From: Firmicutes bacterium OM04-13BH
Lineage (GTDB): Bacteria > Bacillota > Clostridia > Lachnospirales > Lachnospiraceae
Length of the DNA stretch: 64,000 nucleotides
Reading direction: 5' to 3'
NCBI GenBank assembly: GCA_003481745.1
Contig: QULP01000002.1
Span: 186,001-250,000, forward strand
Below the pieces are notes generated by a model. The model worked only from the letters and a program-made list of their open reading frames with translations, was not told where the DNA came from and did not search any database. Positions 9,690 through 17,739 of the stretch are shown here, piece by piece (position 1 is the first letter of the stretch; every line of letters starts with the position of its first letter). The translations under genes were made by a program, and so were the position numbers.

Positions 9690-9795
9690 TTGCTTCATCC
9701 TTCCTATACTGGTTCTTCTTCATAAATTACATTTGCCTTTTATAGACGGGGACAAAAGTCTGCTTCTTTTTACGCTTTTTTCTGTTTTTAAGCGC

Positions 9796-9821
9796 AAAAA
9801 AACCGGATACCAAAGCATCCG
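9796..9821 (-). terminator. Rho-independent terminator of the riboswitch expression platform
   Basis: CGGATGC and GTATCCG form a stem (9804-9821) followed on the minus strand by seven T residues. It lies between the cobalamin aptamer and the binding-protein gene, so it would end transcription when the ligand is bound. Confidence 0.7.
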
Positions 9822-9867
9822 ACTGTTAAAGATTCTTAATTTGATAATAGATAACGTCAAAAATAAT

Positions 9868-9895
9868 CTGCTATTTTCTTAAACATAAATAGCAG
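9868..9895 (-). promoter_or_regulatory. Second hairpin of the riboswitch expression platform
   Basis: CTGCTATTT pairs with AAATAGCAG and is followed by ATTATTTTT. It may be another terminator or an antiterminator partner for the terminator at 9796. Confidence 0.45.
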
Positions 9896-9949
9896 AACGC
9901 TTTTTCATCTGTACAACTTAAGCTTCTCGTCTTCCGCAAGAACTTTTGT

Positions 9950-10140
9950 TAAAGAGGTAAGCAGGTTTCCTGACTTAAGCATACACATCAAAAGCACCTT
10001 CCCAGAATAAACTATCTTTCCAGTGGCATTTTGCTTTTAACCAGCTATCACAGTGACGGGATCGTCCCGAATTCGCATCGGGTTCTCTTTTAATCAGACG
10101 ACTGTCTGAACTTATCTCTATGGCGTATTCGCCAACATTC
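9950..10140 (-). ncRNA. Adenosylcobalamin riboswitch (cobalamin aptamer)
   Basis: Read on the minus strand, the conserved blocks occur in the right order: AACCCGATGCGAATTCGGGA, CGATCCCGTCACTGT, AATGCCACTGG, GGGAAGG, and GTCAGGAAACCTGC (9974-9961). These are the core and B12-box of the AdoCbl class; in established examples the ligand shuts off corrinoid or cobalt uptake and B12 genes. The downstream operon is a NikA/DppA-type ABC transporter. The exact P1 ends are uncertain. Confidence 0.9.
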
Positions 10141-10166
10141 TATAAATAATTTTATTTAACACCACT

Positions 10167-10196
10167 AGTATATAAGATAAATCATCTTTTTGTCAA
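10167..10196 (-). promoter_or_regulatory. Promoter of the cobalamin riboswitch operon
   Basis: TTGACA (10196-10191) and TATACT (10172-10167), spaced 18 bases, lie immediately upstream of the aptamer. Confidence 0.7.
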
Positions 10197-10197
10197 T

Positions 10198-10237
10198 AAA
10201 AATATCAGATAAAACCAAAATTTTATCTGATATTTTT
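10198..10237 (-). terminator. Terminator after iolH
   Basis: A 17-bp inverted repeat (AAAAATATCAGATAAAA with its complement) with a short loop. The A/T-rich arms make it work in either direction; it ends the inositol operon just before the riboswitch promoter. Confidence 0.8.
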
Positions 10238-10257
10238 ATTTTCTCTTAGTCTTTTAA

Positions 10258-11178
10258 TTATTTTCCAAGCAGTTCTTTCTCAATTCTTTCTCTTGCTTCC
10301 GGCGCCTGTTTATCCATCTTTTCCGGAAATCCAAACATGGACACACACGCAATATTATCGCCTCCGACTTTCGGTGCATCTGCTTTTAACTGCTTATTTG
10401 CAAAATCCATGTCTCTTAAGGTTTCAAAGATTCCATCAAAATCAACATCTCCTTCTCCCATTGCAAGGTGCTGATGAATCGTTACATCGGATTTTCCTCT
10501 TGCATTTAACCACGGTGGATTTGCAATGTAACGGCAATCTAAGGTCTGATTAAAGGTATCCGCAAATAATACATGAGTCAACTCATCTCCTGCATAGCGA
10601 AGCATGGAACGTACCTCTCCTTTTCCTTCATCGTAGAAGAATCCATGAGGAGAAGAATAGACATAACCTAAATTTCTGGAACGGAACGATTTTACCATAT
10701 CGCAGGTCTCGTTATTGAGTTCACAAAAATCGTACGGATGAGACTGAATTTCTACACGGAGTCCTTCCCTCTCAATAATCGGAAGCAGTTCTTCCATCGA
10801 ACGAAACCACATGCCATTACAGATTTCCTGCTGATTCGGGTCACCGGATAATTCGGTATTAATAACCGGAACTCCCATATTCACTGCGATTTCAATCATT
10901 CTCTTCCAATTTGCAACTGCCATCTTACGCTGTTCTTCCGTCGGACCGGACCAACGGTAAACTACGATGAAAGAGGAAATTTCAACACCGGTTTCCCGAA
11001 GTGCTTTTCGATATTCCTGCTCACACTCTTTTGAAAAAAGCGGATGTTTATAAAATGGATTAATTCTTGGATGTGGAGACTGCTCAATATATTTATAGCC
11101 CCAGTCTGCGACCTGATGAACCATACGATTGATATCCATCTGTTTTGCCAATACGTCTACATCAAATGCAATTTTCAT
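10258..11178 (-). CDS. iolH: IolH-like sugar phosphate isomerase/epimerase
   Basis: A 306-residue TIM-barrel protein of the AP endonuclease 2/xylose isomerase-like superfamily. The N-terminus MKIAFDVDV, followed by WGYKYIEQSPHPRINPFYKH and SSFIVVYRWSGP, closely recalls Bacillus IolH as I remember it. IolH is encoded in inositol operons and has no firmly established step. Metal-ligand candidates include the glutamate in NTELSGDPN and the histidine in VEIQSHPYDF. It is the last gene of the operon, 25 bases after iolE, and is followed by a strong terminator. Confidence 0.85.
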   Translation of the reverse strand: MKIAFDVDVLAKQMDINRMVHQVADWGYKYIEQSPHPRINPFYKHPLFSKECEQEYRKALRETGVEISSFIVVYRWSGPTEEQRKMAVANWKRMIEIAVNMGVPVINTELSGDPNQQEICNGMWFRSMEELLPIIEREGLRVEIQSHPYDFCELNNETCDMVKSFRSRNLGYVYSSPHGFFYDEGKGEVRSMLRYAGDELTHVLFADTFNQTLDCRYIANPPWLNARGKSDVTIHQHLAMGEGDVDFDGIFETLRDMDFANKQLKADAPKVGGDNIACVSMFGFPEKMDKQAPEARERIEKELLGK

Positions 11179-11203
11179 AGTCTTATCCTGCCTTTCTTAA
11201 ACT

Positions 11204-12100
11204 TTATAATCCACAAACCTTGCGGATGTACTTACGTGCCTTAATTGCATATTCTAATGGATTTGCTTTTGCAGGATCCTGTTCTGCCTCTACAACAACC
11301 CAGCCCTCATAGCCTGCTTCTTCTAAGATAGAAAATATTGGTGCAAAGTCTACATTTCCATCTCCTGGTACAGTAAACACGCCTTCTCTGACTCCTTTTA
11401 AGAAGCTCCATCTTTTGGCTCTTGATTTTTCTACCATTTCTTTACGGATATCTTTTAAATGCACGTGTTTGACACGGTTTACGTATTTTTTCAATACATT
11501 TTCCGGATTGATTCCTGCAAATGATAAATGTCCGCTGTCAAAGAGCAAAAATACCAGCTCAGGGTCTGTCAATTCCATAAATTTATCAATTTCTTCTTCC
11601 GTCTGCACAACTGTTCCCATATGATGATGGAAGGTCAAGGTCATTCCCTTGTCTTTTGCAATCTTTCCGAGTTTATTCAAACCGTCTGCCAAAAGTTTCC
11701 ACTCTTCTTCATTCATGACATACTTGCCTTCCCATACAGGCTGTTCCATTTTTCCCTGAATACTATAGCTCTGCTCGGAAACACCAATCACCTTTGCACC
11801 CATCTCTTTTAAGAAATCAGTTGCTTTGATAAATTCTTTTTCGGTCTCTTCATAAGGTTTAGAAATTAGGAAAGAAGAAAACCACTGATTGCAGATAGAT
11901 ATGTTTCTTAAGTCCAAAGCTTTCTTTAACACAGCTGTATCGGTCGGATATTTTCCGCCCACTTCAGAACCGGTAAATCCAGCTAATGCCATCTCACTGA
12001 CACACTGCTCAAATGTATTCTCTTTTCCAAGATCCGGCATATCATCATTTGTCCACGCAATCGGAGCAATTCCAAGTCTTACTTTATTCTTATCCAGCAT
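11204..12100 (-). CDS. iolE: IolE, myo-inosose-2 dehydratase
   Basis: A 298-residue TIM-barrel protein. IolE removes water from 2-keto-myo-inositol (scyllo-inosose), the second step of inositol catabolism. The sequence carries family hallmarks: [18 protein letters not shown] at the N-terminus, [40 protein letters not shown] and [18 protein letters not shown]. The three histidines of HHH and the acidic residues on the barrel strands are likely Mn/Co ligands. It starts 3 bases after the stop of the transporter-kinase fusion, with AAAGGAG inside that gene's last codons, so translation is coupled. Confidence 0.92.
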   Translation of the reverse strand: MLDKNKVRLGIAPIAWTNDDMPDLGKENTFEQCVSEMALAGFTGSEVGGKYPTDTAVLKKALDLRNISICNQWFSSFLISKPYEETEKEFIKATDFLKEMGAKVIGVSEQSYSIQGKMEQPVWEGKYVMNEEEWKLLADGLNKLGKIAKDKGMTLTFHHHMGTVVQTEEEIDKFMELTDPELVFLLFDSGHLSFAGINPENVLKKYVNRVKHVHLKDIRKEMVEKSRAKRWSFLKGVREGVFTVPGDGNVDFAPIFSILEEAGYEGWVVVEAEQDPAKANPLEYAIKARKYIRKVCGL

Positions 12101-12103
12101 TTT

Positions 12104-14185
12104 TTATTCTCCTTTTTCCTTGTTTTTAATATACTCCAGTATCATAGCAACCGCACCCTCTACGCCGGTCTTTGATACATTTACTACCATGTCATAGTGT
12201 TTCGGGTCATCTCGTTTGATTCCCGTAAAGTGTTCATAATAGTCATTTCTTAATTTATCTCTCTGATTTAAATCAGCCAGTGTCATTCCATCATAATATT
12301 CTTTTGCCTCCTTTGCACGATAATCATCATCTGCATATAAGAAGAAAGAATAGGTATGAGGAGTTTCTTTTAACACAAAGTTTGCACAACGACCTAAAAA
12401 TACACCTGGTGCTTTTTTTGCAAGTCCTCGAATCAGACGACTCTGTGTCTCAAACATTTCTACAGGGCTCATATCTCCAACTGTTCCGGATACCGAATAC
12501 GAATACGGCGAGAACGTAGTTTCTACTGTTCCATAATTATAAGTATCCAGATATTTCTGGACGCTTTCCAAATCCGCATTTTCCATTCCCATCTTTTCTG
12601 CTAAAAGGCAGATAATCTGACGGTCATAGAGACGGCAGTTTAATTCTTTTGCCAGTTCTTCTGCAATTTTTCTTCCACTGCTTCCATAGACACGACCGAT
12701 TGCCACATTTATCTGATTTTCTGAAACTGCCATAGACGGAAGGGCTTCTTGTGTTTCTTTCCCTTCTTTTCCTTCTCTTGCAATTAATTCCTGCATCATC
12801 TTGTCATACACTTTATCCAATTTATAACAGGCTGCAATTAAGAGCATCACGACCCAGATTCCAATCGGCACATACAGATAAAAGCCTTTAATTGCTGTAA
12901 TTGCACCACTTGTCTGTTCTGCTGCGGTTGCTTTTAATCCATTAAATCCTGCTGCTGCCAAAATTCCACTCATGATTGCAGAAGTGATACCAGAACCCGC
13001 TTTTTGTCCCATACTCATAGAAGAAAACATCAGACCTTCTACACGCAGTCCGGATTTCCAATGACCATATTCAATGGCGTCACCCGGAAGAGAATACTGT
13101 ACCCCATAAAACGGTGCAATTCCGAACCCTCTCATAATACAGGTCAAAACACCCAGCGGAACACTTGTAATATTTAAAAGAAAAATTAACTGACCTATAA
13201 TTCCAAGTGCACATCCTGCACAAATCAGATTTCTTTTTCCGTATTTCGGTAAAATTTTCGGAAGCATTGCAATTCCCACAATCGTTGCAACTTTTTCTGC
13301 TGCTGAGAGCGGCATTACAAGGTCTACATTTCCCAATACGTACTGACAATAATAAGTTAAATCTGTTCCGATAATAATCTGATATGCGGTATAGAAAATC
13401 ATCAGTCCAAGTGCAATCAGAAAATAACGGTTTGTAACAGTTGTCTTAAATGCTTTTAAGAACGGAATATTTTCTTTTACCTTCGCTGCTGCCTGTACAC
13501 GCTCGGTGCAAGTCATATAAGTATTAATTAAAACCAGTACTGATACGCCTGCATAGACTGCCGTTACAATAATCCATGCCATCTGTTCGTTATGGATTAT
13601 CTTTGCCACTTTATTAATTAACGGAAGCGTAAATGCAGTAATTACCATACTTGCAGTAATAGAAAGTACCATTCGAATGTTACAGATAACATCACGTTCT
13701 CTTCTGTCACGACTCATTAAAGAGCCCAGTGCATGAAACGGCTGACTGATTGCGGTATAGACAACCGTATTCATAATGTTATAAGTCACAAACGCATAAA
13801 TAATTTTTCCCATGCTCCCAATTGACGGCATGGTAAACAGTAAAATTGCCGCTATCGCATAAGGCAGAGCCAGACGCAAAATCCAGATTCTGGCTTTTCC
13901 ATACTTAGAATGGGTACGGTCAATAATTGTTCCCATCAGTACATCCGAAAATCCATCAAACACACGAGATACTAACATAATCATTCCGACGGCTCCAACT
14001 GAAATTCCTACTACATTTGTGTAGAAATAAATCAAAAGTGTCGTAGTCATCGTGTACATCAAGGTTAATGCCGGGTCACCAAAACAATATGCAAGTTTTT
14101 CGCTGACCGGAACCTTGATAAATTCATCCATGTTTTTTCCCTTCTGCTTAAAATTCAACAGTTCAGGTATTCCGCCCTTTATCAT
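12104..14185 (-). CDS. GPH-type sugar:cation symporter fused to a cytidylate-kinase-like domain
   Basis: About 693 residues in two parts. Residues ~20-470 form a 12-helix glycoside-pentoside-hexuronide (MelB-type) symporter: VPVSEKLAYCFGDPA, the cytoplasmic loop DGFSDVLMGTIIDRTHSKYG, and PLINK-type helices. Residues ~492-693 form a cytidylate-kinase-like (Cytidylate_kin2) domain with a glycine-rich loop AIGRVYGSSGRKIAEEL, LYDRQI, and GVFLGRCANFVL. In this operon the transporter probably imports myo-inositol or a related polyol. The kinase domain is cytoplasmic; its substrate is unknown. The ATG at 14185 has AGGAG 7 bases upstream; 14131 (MDEFIKVP) is a possible alternative, and a TTG at 14209 lies in a hairpin and is unlikely. 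Confidence 0.85.
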   Translation of the reverse strand: MIKGGIPELLNFKQKGKNMDEFIKVPVSEKLAYCFGDPALTLMYTMTTTLLIYFYTNVVGISVGAVGMIMLVSRVFDGFSDVLMGTIIDRTHSKYGKARIWILRLALPYAIAAILLFTMPSIGSMGKIIYAFVTYNIMNTVVYTAISQPFHALGSLMSRDRRERDVICNIRMVLSITASMVITAFTLPLINKVAKIIHNEQMAWIIVTAVYAGVSVLVLINTYMTCTERVQAAAKVKENIPFLKAFKTTVTNRYFLIALGLMIFYTAYQIIIGTDLTYYCQYVLGNVDLVMPLSAAEKVATIVGIAMLPKILPKYGKRNLICAGCALGIIGQLIFLLNITSVPLGVLTCIMRGFGIAPFYGVQYSLPGDAIEYGHWKSGLRVEGLMFSSMSMGQKAGSGITSAIMSGILAAAGFNGLKATAAEQTSGAITAIKGFYLYVPIGIWVVMLLIAACYKLDKVYDKMMQELIAREGKEGKETQEALPSMAVSENQINVAIGRVYGSSGRKIAEELAKELNCRLYDRQIICLLAEKMGMENADLESVQKYLDTYNYGTVETTFSPYSYSVSGTVGDMSPVEMFETQSRLIRGLAKKAPGVFLGRCANFVLKETPHTYSFFLYADDDYRAKEAKEYYDGMTLADLNQRDKLRNDYYEHFTGIKRDDPKHYDMVVNVSKTGVEGAVAMILEYIKNKEKGE

Positions 14186-14204
14186 ACATTTTCTCCTTTT
14201 TTCA

Positions 14205-14234
14205 GACAAAGCGGGTAAAATACCCGCCTTTGTC
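14205..14234 (-). other. Hairpin just upstream of the transporter fusion gene
   Basis: GACAAAG and CTTTGTC enclose CGGGTA/TACCCG, giving a near-perfect 13-bp stem with a 3-base loop. It has no U-run and ends 8 bases before the AGGAG site, so it looks like an intercistronic stabilising or processing structure. Confidence 0.6.
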
Positions 14235-14276
14235 TTCTCCCTGTTGTTTTATTCTTCTCCTGTTTTAAGTTTACTC

Positions 14277-15110
14277 CTATCCAAAATATTTTTGTACAAA
14301 ACTTCTTGTTACTTCGGCTGCTTTTTTCACATTTTCTTCGTGAGACATTTCATAATATTCCGGACGGAATTCCTCGATAGTGCAAACTCCATCAAACCCG
14401 ATTTCTTTTAAAGCAGATGCAATTCCAGCATGGTCTACCACCCCTTCTTCCGGCCAGAGACGTTTATCATCTCCACAAGAGCCAAGCGGAAGGTCTTCAC
14501 AGTCATTCAAATGATAAGCAAAGATTTTCTTACCATCTGCTGCTCTTAAATCTTCTAACTTGGAGCACATCTCATGGAAATGGAAGGTATCTACGGTCAC
14601 ACCTACATTTTCTCTGTCTACTGCTTTTACTACATCATAAGCCGTACCGAACTGGTTAATGGAACAGTTTGGAGCTCCGCAAAATTCCAGAGAAATCTTC
14701 ATATCTTTGCCGACTCTATCTGAAAGATAACGAAGTCTTTCCACTGCTTCTTCCTTGATTTCAGAAACAGTTTTATCTTTTACATCAAAACTTGGTACCG
14801 TAATTAACATCTTCATTCCAATTGCTTTGGACACTTCCAAAATGAAATCAACTTCCTCATCAATTTCTTTTTCTCCTGCCTCATCTCTCTGATTAAAGAA
14901 GATTAATGTATTGTAAGCCCATGGTTTTAAGTGATGATTTTTAAACCAGTCTGCCAGTTCTTCTAAAGTATGTTCTTTTAAGTACTCTCTGACACAGTCA
15001 AAACGAATTTCAATATAATCAAATCCATATTTTTCACACATTTCCATATCTGCCAGTAAAGACTGTCCTTTACATTCTAATGCTGTTGCTTCGTTAAATC
15101 CTAATTTCAT
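14277..15110 (-). CDS. iolI: IolI, inosose isomerase (2-keto-myo-inositol isomerase)
   Basis: A 277-residue TIM-barrel isomerase. The N-terminus MKLGFNEATALE, then CEKYGFDYIEIR, NTLIFFNQRDE, VTVDTFHFHEM, KIFAYHLNDCEDLPLG and IEEFRPEYY match IolI, which interconverts scyllo-inosose and 1-keto-D-chiro-inositol, letting D-chiro-inositol enter the pathway. Likely metal ligands are the glutamate in ISLEFCG, the aspartate and histidine of VDTFHFH, and the C-terminal glutamate in TIEEFRP. The ATG at 15110 has GGAG 9 bases upstream; extending to 15155 would run through a hairpin and is unlikely. Confidence 0.88.
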   Translation of the reverse strand: MKLGFNEATALECKGQSLLADMEMCEKYGFDYIEIRFDCVREYLKEHTLEELADWFKNHHLKPWAYNTLIFFNQRDEAGEKEIDEEVDFILEVSKAIGMKMLITVPSFDVKDKTVSEIKEEAVERLRYLSDRVGKDMKISLEFCGAPNCSINQFGTAYDVVKAVDRENVGVTVDTFHFHEMCSKLEDLRAADGKKIFAYHLNDCEDLPLGSCGDDKRLWPEEGVVDHAGIASALKEIGFDGVCTIEEFRPEYYEMSHEENVKKAAEVTRSFVQKYFG

Positions 15111-15138
15111 CGGTTTTTTCTCCTTTTTCTGATTTTCT

Positions 15139-15184
15139 GATTCTGAAACTGTCACATCAACTCATCAGGGACAGCTTCAGAATC
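15139..15184 (-). other. Intercistronic hairpin between iolG and iolI
   Basis: A 15-bp stem (GATTCTGAAGCTGTC with GACAGTTTCAGAATC, one G-U pair) and a 16-base loop. No U-run follows, so it may set relative expression or mRNA decay. Confidence 0.6.
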
Positions 15185-15210
15185 TTATTTCAATTTACCC
15201 GCTTATCGTC

Positions 15211-16215
15211 TTATTTATAGAATTCTGGTTTTTCTACTGCTGTTTCAATCTTTTCAATTGCACCTGTCTCCTGTGCTTTTACAAGCGCATCTGCGGTAAC
15301 CGCTGCAAGATATCCATCCCATGCATTTGGTCCTTTAATCACGCCTTCGCTTGCTGCGTCTACCCAGTCCTGAACCTCTGTATCATAAGCATCTTTAAAT
15401 CTTACGAAGCAGTCTGTATCAATGGTAGTGGAAACAGCTGCATTTTTACGGATGCTTGGGTAAATTGGAGACGGCATTTTAATTGCTCCATCTTCACAAA
15501 CCACTTCACAGTTAATGTCGTATCCAAATTTGCAGTTTACAAAGACTTCAACATCAATGCACACACCTTTTTTGGTACGAAGCAGCATAATCTGTGGGTC
15601 CTTTAATTCAGAATGAGAATATTTTGTTACTTTTGGCATAATCACCTGAGCGGATTCATATTCATCATCTACTAACCAGTGAAGTACATCGATTTCGTGA
15701 ATTGCTGTATCATGAACTGCCATCGGTGTATTGTAATTTGTTCCAACTTCCGGATTTCTGTGTGTGCAGTGAAGCATCAGCGGTTCTCCGTATTCTCCGG
15801 TTGCCAGTGCTTCTTTTACCTGCATATAACCTTTATCATAACGTCTCATAAATCCAAGCTGAATTAAATGTTTTCCAGATTCCACTTCTGCATTTACTAC
15901 TTTTAAACAATCCTCAGCAGTGGTACATAACGGTTTTTCACAGAAGATTCGTTTTCCTGCTTTGATTGCTGCAAGCAGAGAATCTACATGTGCAAATCCA
16001 GGAGAAACAATAAATACCGCATCTACTTCCGGGTCATGAATCAATTCATTTGCATCGGTGTAAACTTTTGCACCACAGATTTCAGCTGCCTGTTTTGCGC
16101 TTTCTTCAAACACATCGGAAACTGCTACTACTTCTGCTCCCTGAATTTTGTTTGTCAGTCTTCTGATATGGTCCTTTCCCATTCCACCGCATCCAATTAC
16201 TCCAACTCTTAACAT
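15211..16215 (-). CDS. iolG: IolG-type inositol 2-dehydrogenase (Gfo/Idh/MocA family)
   Basis: A 334-residue oxidoreductase. Residues 4-13 give the Rossmann motif VGVIGCGGMG, and IFCEKPLC (90-97) contains the catalytic EKP motif. The C-terminal GFO_IDH_MocA domain has AVHDTAIHEIDVLHWL with the expected active-site aspartate and histidine. It oxidises myo-inositol to scyllo-inosose with NAD, the first catabolic step, which fits iolI, iolE and iolH downstream. It is the first gene of the operon, with promoter and operator 70-100 bases upstream. RBS GGAGG precedes the ATG. Another polyol dehydrogenase of the family is possible, but context favours IolG. Confidence 0.88.
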   Translation of the reverse strand: MLRVGVIGCGGMGKDHIRRLTNKIQGAEVVAVSDVFEESAKQAAEICGAKVYTDANELIHDPEVDAVFIVSPGFAHVDSLLAAIKAGKRIFCEKPLCTTAEDCLKVVNAEVESGKHLIQLGFMRRYDKGYMQVKEALATGEYGEPLMLHCTHRNPEVGTNYNTPMAVHDTAIHEIDVLHWLVDDEYESAQVIMPKVTKYSHSELKDPQIMLLRTKKGVCIDVEVFVNCKFGYDINCEVVCEDGAIKMPSPIYPSIRKNAAVSTTIDTDCFVRFKDAYDTEVQDWVDAASEGVIKGPNAWDGYLAAVTADALVKAQETGAIEKIETAVEKPEFYK

Positions 16216-16287
16216 AATTTTTTTCCTCCATCATCTTTTTATTTTTTTGTTTTTTAATTTTTATTTCGTGTTTCATTTGATGATGTT

Positions 16288-16316
16288 ATTTTAGCATAGT
16301 GTGCACGTGTACGCAA
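16288..16316 (-). promoter_or_regulatory. iolG operon promoter with operator O1 in the spacer
   Basis: TTGCGT (16316-16311) and TAAAAT (16293-16288) have a 17-base spacer. The palindrome GTGCACGTGTAC (16301-16312) fills the spacer next to the -35 box, where a bound repressor would block polymerase. It is the likely site for the LacI-type regulator encoded upstream. The gap 16216-16572 holds only this promoter, a second operator and the lacI-type gene terminator. Confidence 0.75.
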
Positions 16317-16497
16317 TATGTTTTTTATACAACTTAAACACTTATTTTTTGGACATATTTACTTTTTTCTATTTTTAAGCTCTTTTCATTGGTATTTTTT
16401 ACTATATAATTGATTCTTGTTTTGGTAATTTATTTGAGATGTTCTGTTAATTTTTTCTCACTCTCAATAGTTTCTTTTATTTTTCTTTTTTGTTTGC

Positions 16498-16509
16498 GTT
16501 CACGTGTAC
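16498..16509. promoter_or_regulatory. Upstream operator O2 matching the iolG operator
   Basis: GTTCACGTGTAC shares the CACGTG core and the flank TGCG with O1 (O1 read on the minus strand is TTGCGTACACGTGCAC). It lies 197 bases upstream of O1 in the regulator-iolG gap and could support DNA looping by a LacI-family tetramer. Confidence 0.6.
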
Positions 16510-16519
16510 ATTTTAATTC

Positions 16520-16568
16520 AAAAAAGAATTGAAATTTCTTTTTCATTATTGAAACTTCAATTCTTTTT
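16520..16568 (-). terminator. Terminator of the LacI-type regulator gene
   Basis: The arms AAAAAGAATTGAAGTTTC and GAAATTTCAATTCTTTTTT form a long stem with a T-run on the minus strand, directly after the stop at 16573. Confidence 0.7.
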
Positions 16569-16572
16569 AGTC

Positions 16573-17601
16573 TTACATATTGTATTTGGTTTTAATTACA
16601 ATTTCTGTATACTGATACTCTTCTTTCGGTTCTTTATGGTCTAAGAAAAGCCGAAATAATATCATAACCGGCTCATATCCCTGCACATAAGCATCCTGAC
16701 CGATTAAAAAATTAATCACTCCTTTTTCCATCCATTTTTTATTTTCACTCAAGAAATCATTTCCTATTACTTTAATAGATTTGCCTTTTCCAAGTTTTTC
16801 CAGTGCCTCGCAGATTCCCTTTACGGCCGGACCGGTTATATAGATTCCAGATAAATTCGGATATTGTTCGATTAATTCTTCTACAATCTTTCCTGCTACC
16901 CAGTCATCATCGTAAGAATATCTTGTATGAATCAATTCTATCTCTGGAAATTCATCCATAATCTCTGACTGAAAGCCCCTCGCCCTATTATTTAATGATG
17001 GATTGGAAATATGTCCGGAAATAACAACAACCTGCCCTTTTTCACCGATAATTTCTCCCATCAATCCTGCTGCCGTTCTTCCACTCTGAATTCCGTTTTG
17101 CCCAACATAACATAAGCGTTTCGTATCCTCGACATCGGAATTTAAGGTCACAATCGGAATTTCATATTCTTCTGCAAACTGCCGGATTTTATTTTTTAAT
17201 ACACTATCCTCGGACGGTACTAAAGCGATTCCCGAGTACTGCTCTTCATACAGTTTATCCATAACCTCCATGACATTTTGTGCATTCACACCCTTAATTG
17301 GAAAAATCTCCACACTTCCACCAAGACTTTCTACTTCCTGTTTGGCTGCCAAAACTCCTTCCAACACCAGATTCATAAACGGTGTCTGAATGGACTGCAG
17401 AATCACTGCAATCTTTACATTCTTTTTTGCCATAGCAAGTGCACGTCCCGCACGGCTTGGCTGATATCCCATTTCTTTTGCTATTTTTCGGATTCTTTCT
17501 GCGACTTCCGCATTAACCCGCCCCCTGTTTTTCAATGCACGGTCAACCGTCCCTCTTGAAACACCGGCGGCTTCTGCTATCTGCTGCAATGTTACAGGCA
17601 T
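16573..17601 (-). CDS. LacI-family regulator, probable inositol operon repressor
   Basis: A 342-residue LacI/GalR protein. Residues 1-50 form the helix-turn-helix (TLQQIAEAAGVSRGTVDRAL) and hinge region (PSRAGRALA); the rest is a periplasmic-binding-like sensor domain of the ribose/inositol-binding (Peripla_BP_4) type, with KIAVILQSIQTPFMNLVLEG and the C-terminal GVINFLIGQDAYVQG. It lies upstream of iolG on the same strand but has its own terminator. Two CACGTG-centred palindromes between it and iolG are its likely operators. The inducer is inferred to be inositol or a derivative. Confidence 0.85.
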   Translation of the reverse strand: MPVTLQQIAEAAGVSRGTVDRALKNRGRVNAEVAERIRKIAKEMGYQPSRAGRALAMAKKNVKIAVILQSIQTPFMNLVLEGVLAAKQEVESLGGSVEIFPIKGVNAQNVMEVMDKLYEEQYSGIALVPSEDSVLKNKIRQFAEEYEIPIVTLNSDVEDTKRLCYVGQNGIQSGRTAAGLMGEIIGEKGQVVVISGHISNPSLNNRARGFQSEIMDEFPEIELIHTRYSYDDDWVAGKIVEELIEQYPNLSGIYITGPAVKGICEALEKLGKGKSIKVIGNDFLSENKKWMEKGVINFLIGQDAYVQGYEPVMILFRLFLDHKEPKEEYQYTEIVIKTKYNM

Positions 17602-17650
17602 ATTTTTCCCTCTCCTTTAACCTTCAATACTAATAATCTCTTGTTTAGCT

Positions 17651-17706
17651 AAAATACGCTCGGAATTTCACAGGCTTTCGCCTTCAGAAATCCCGAGCGT
17701 ATTTTA
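17651..17706 (-). terminator. Terminator of the trpXYZ-type operon
   Basis: AAAATACGCTCGGGATTTC pairs with GAAATTCCGAGCGTATTTT around an 18-base loop. The A/T arms allow bidirectional use; it isolates the transporter operon from the regulator gene. Confidence 0.75.
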
Positions 17707-17739
17707 ATCCTGCTCTCTTTATTTTACTACGTTTCTTTT

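Noticed and set aside
12280..12519. Possible short gene opposite the kinase domain of the fusion
   Set aside because: Low-complexity His/Leu reading opposite a well-supported coding region.
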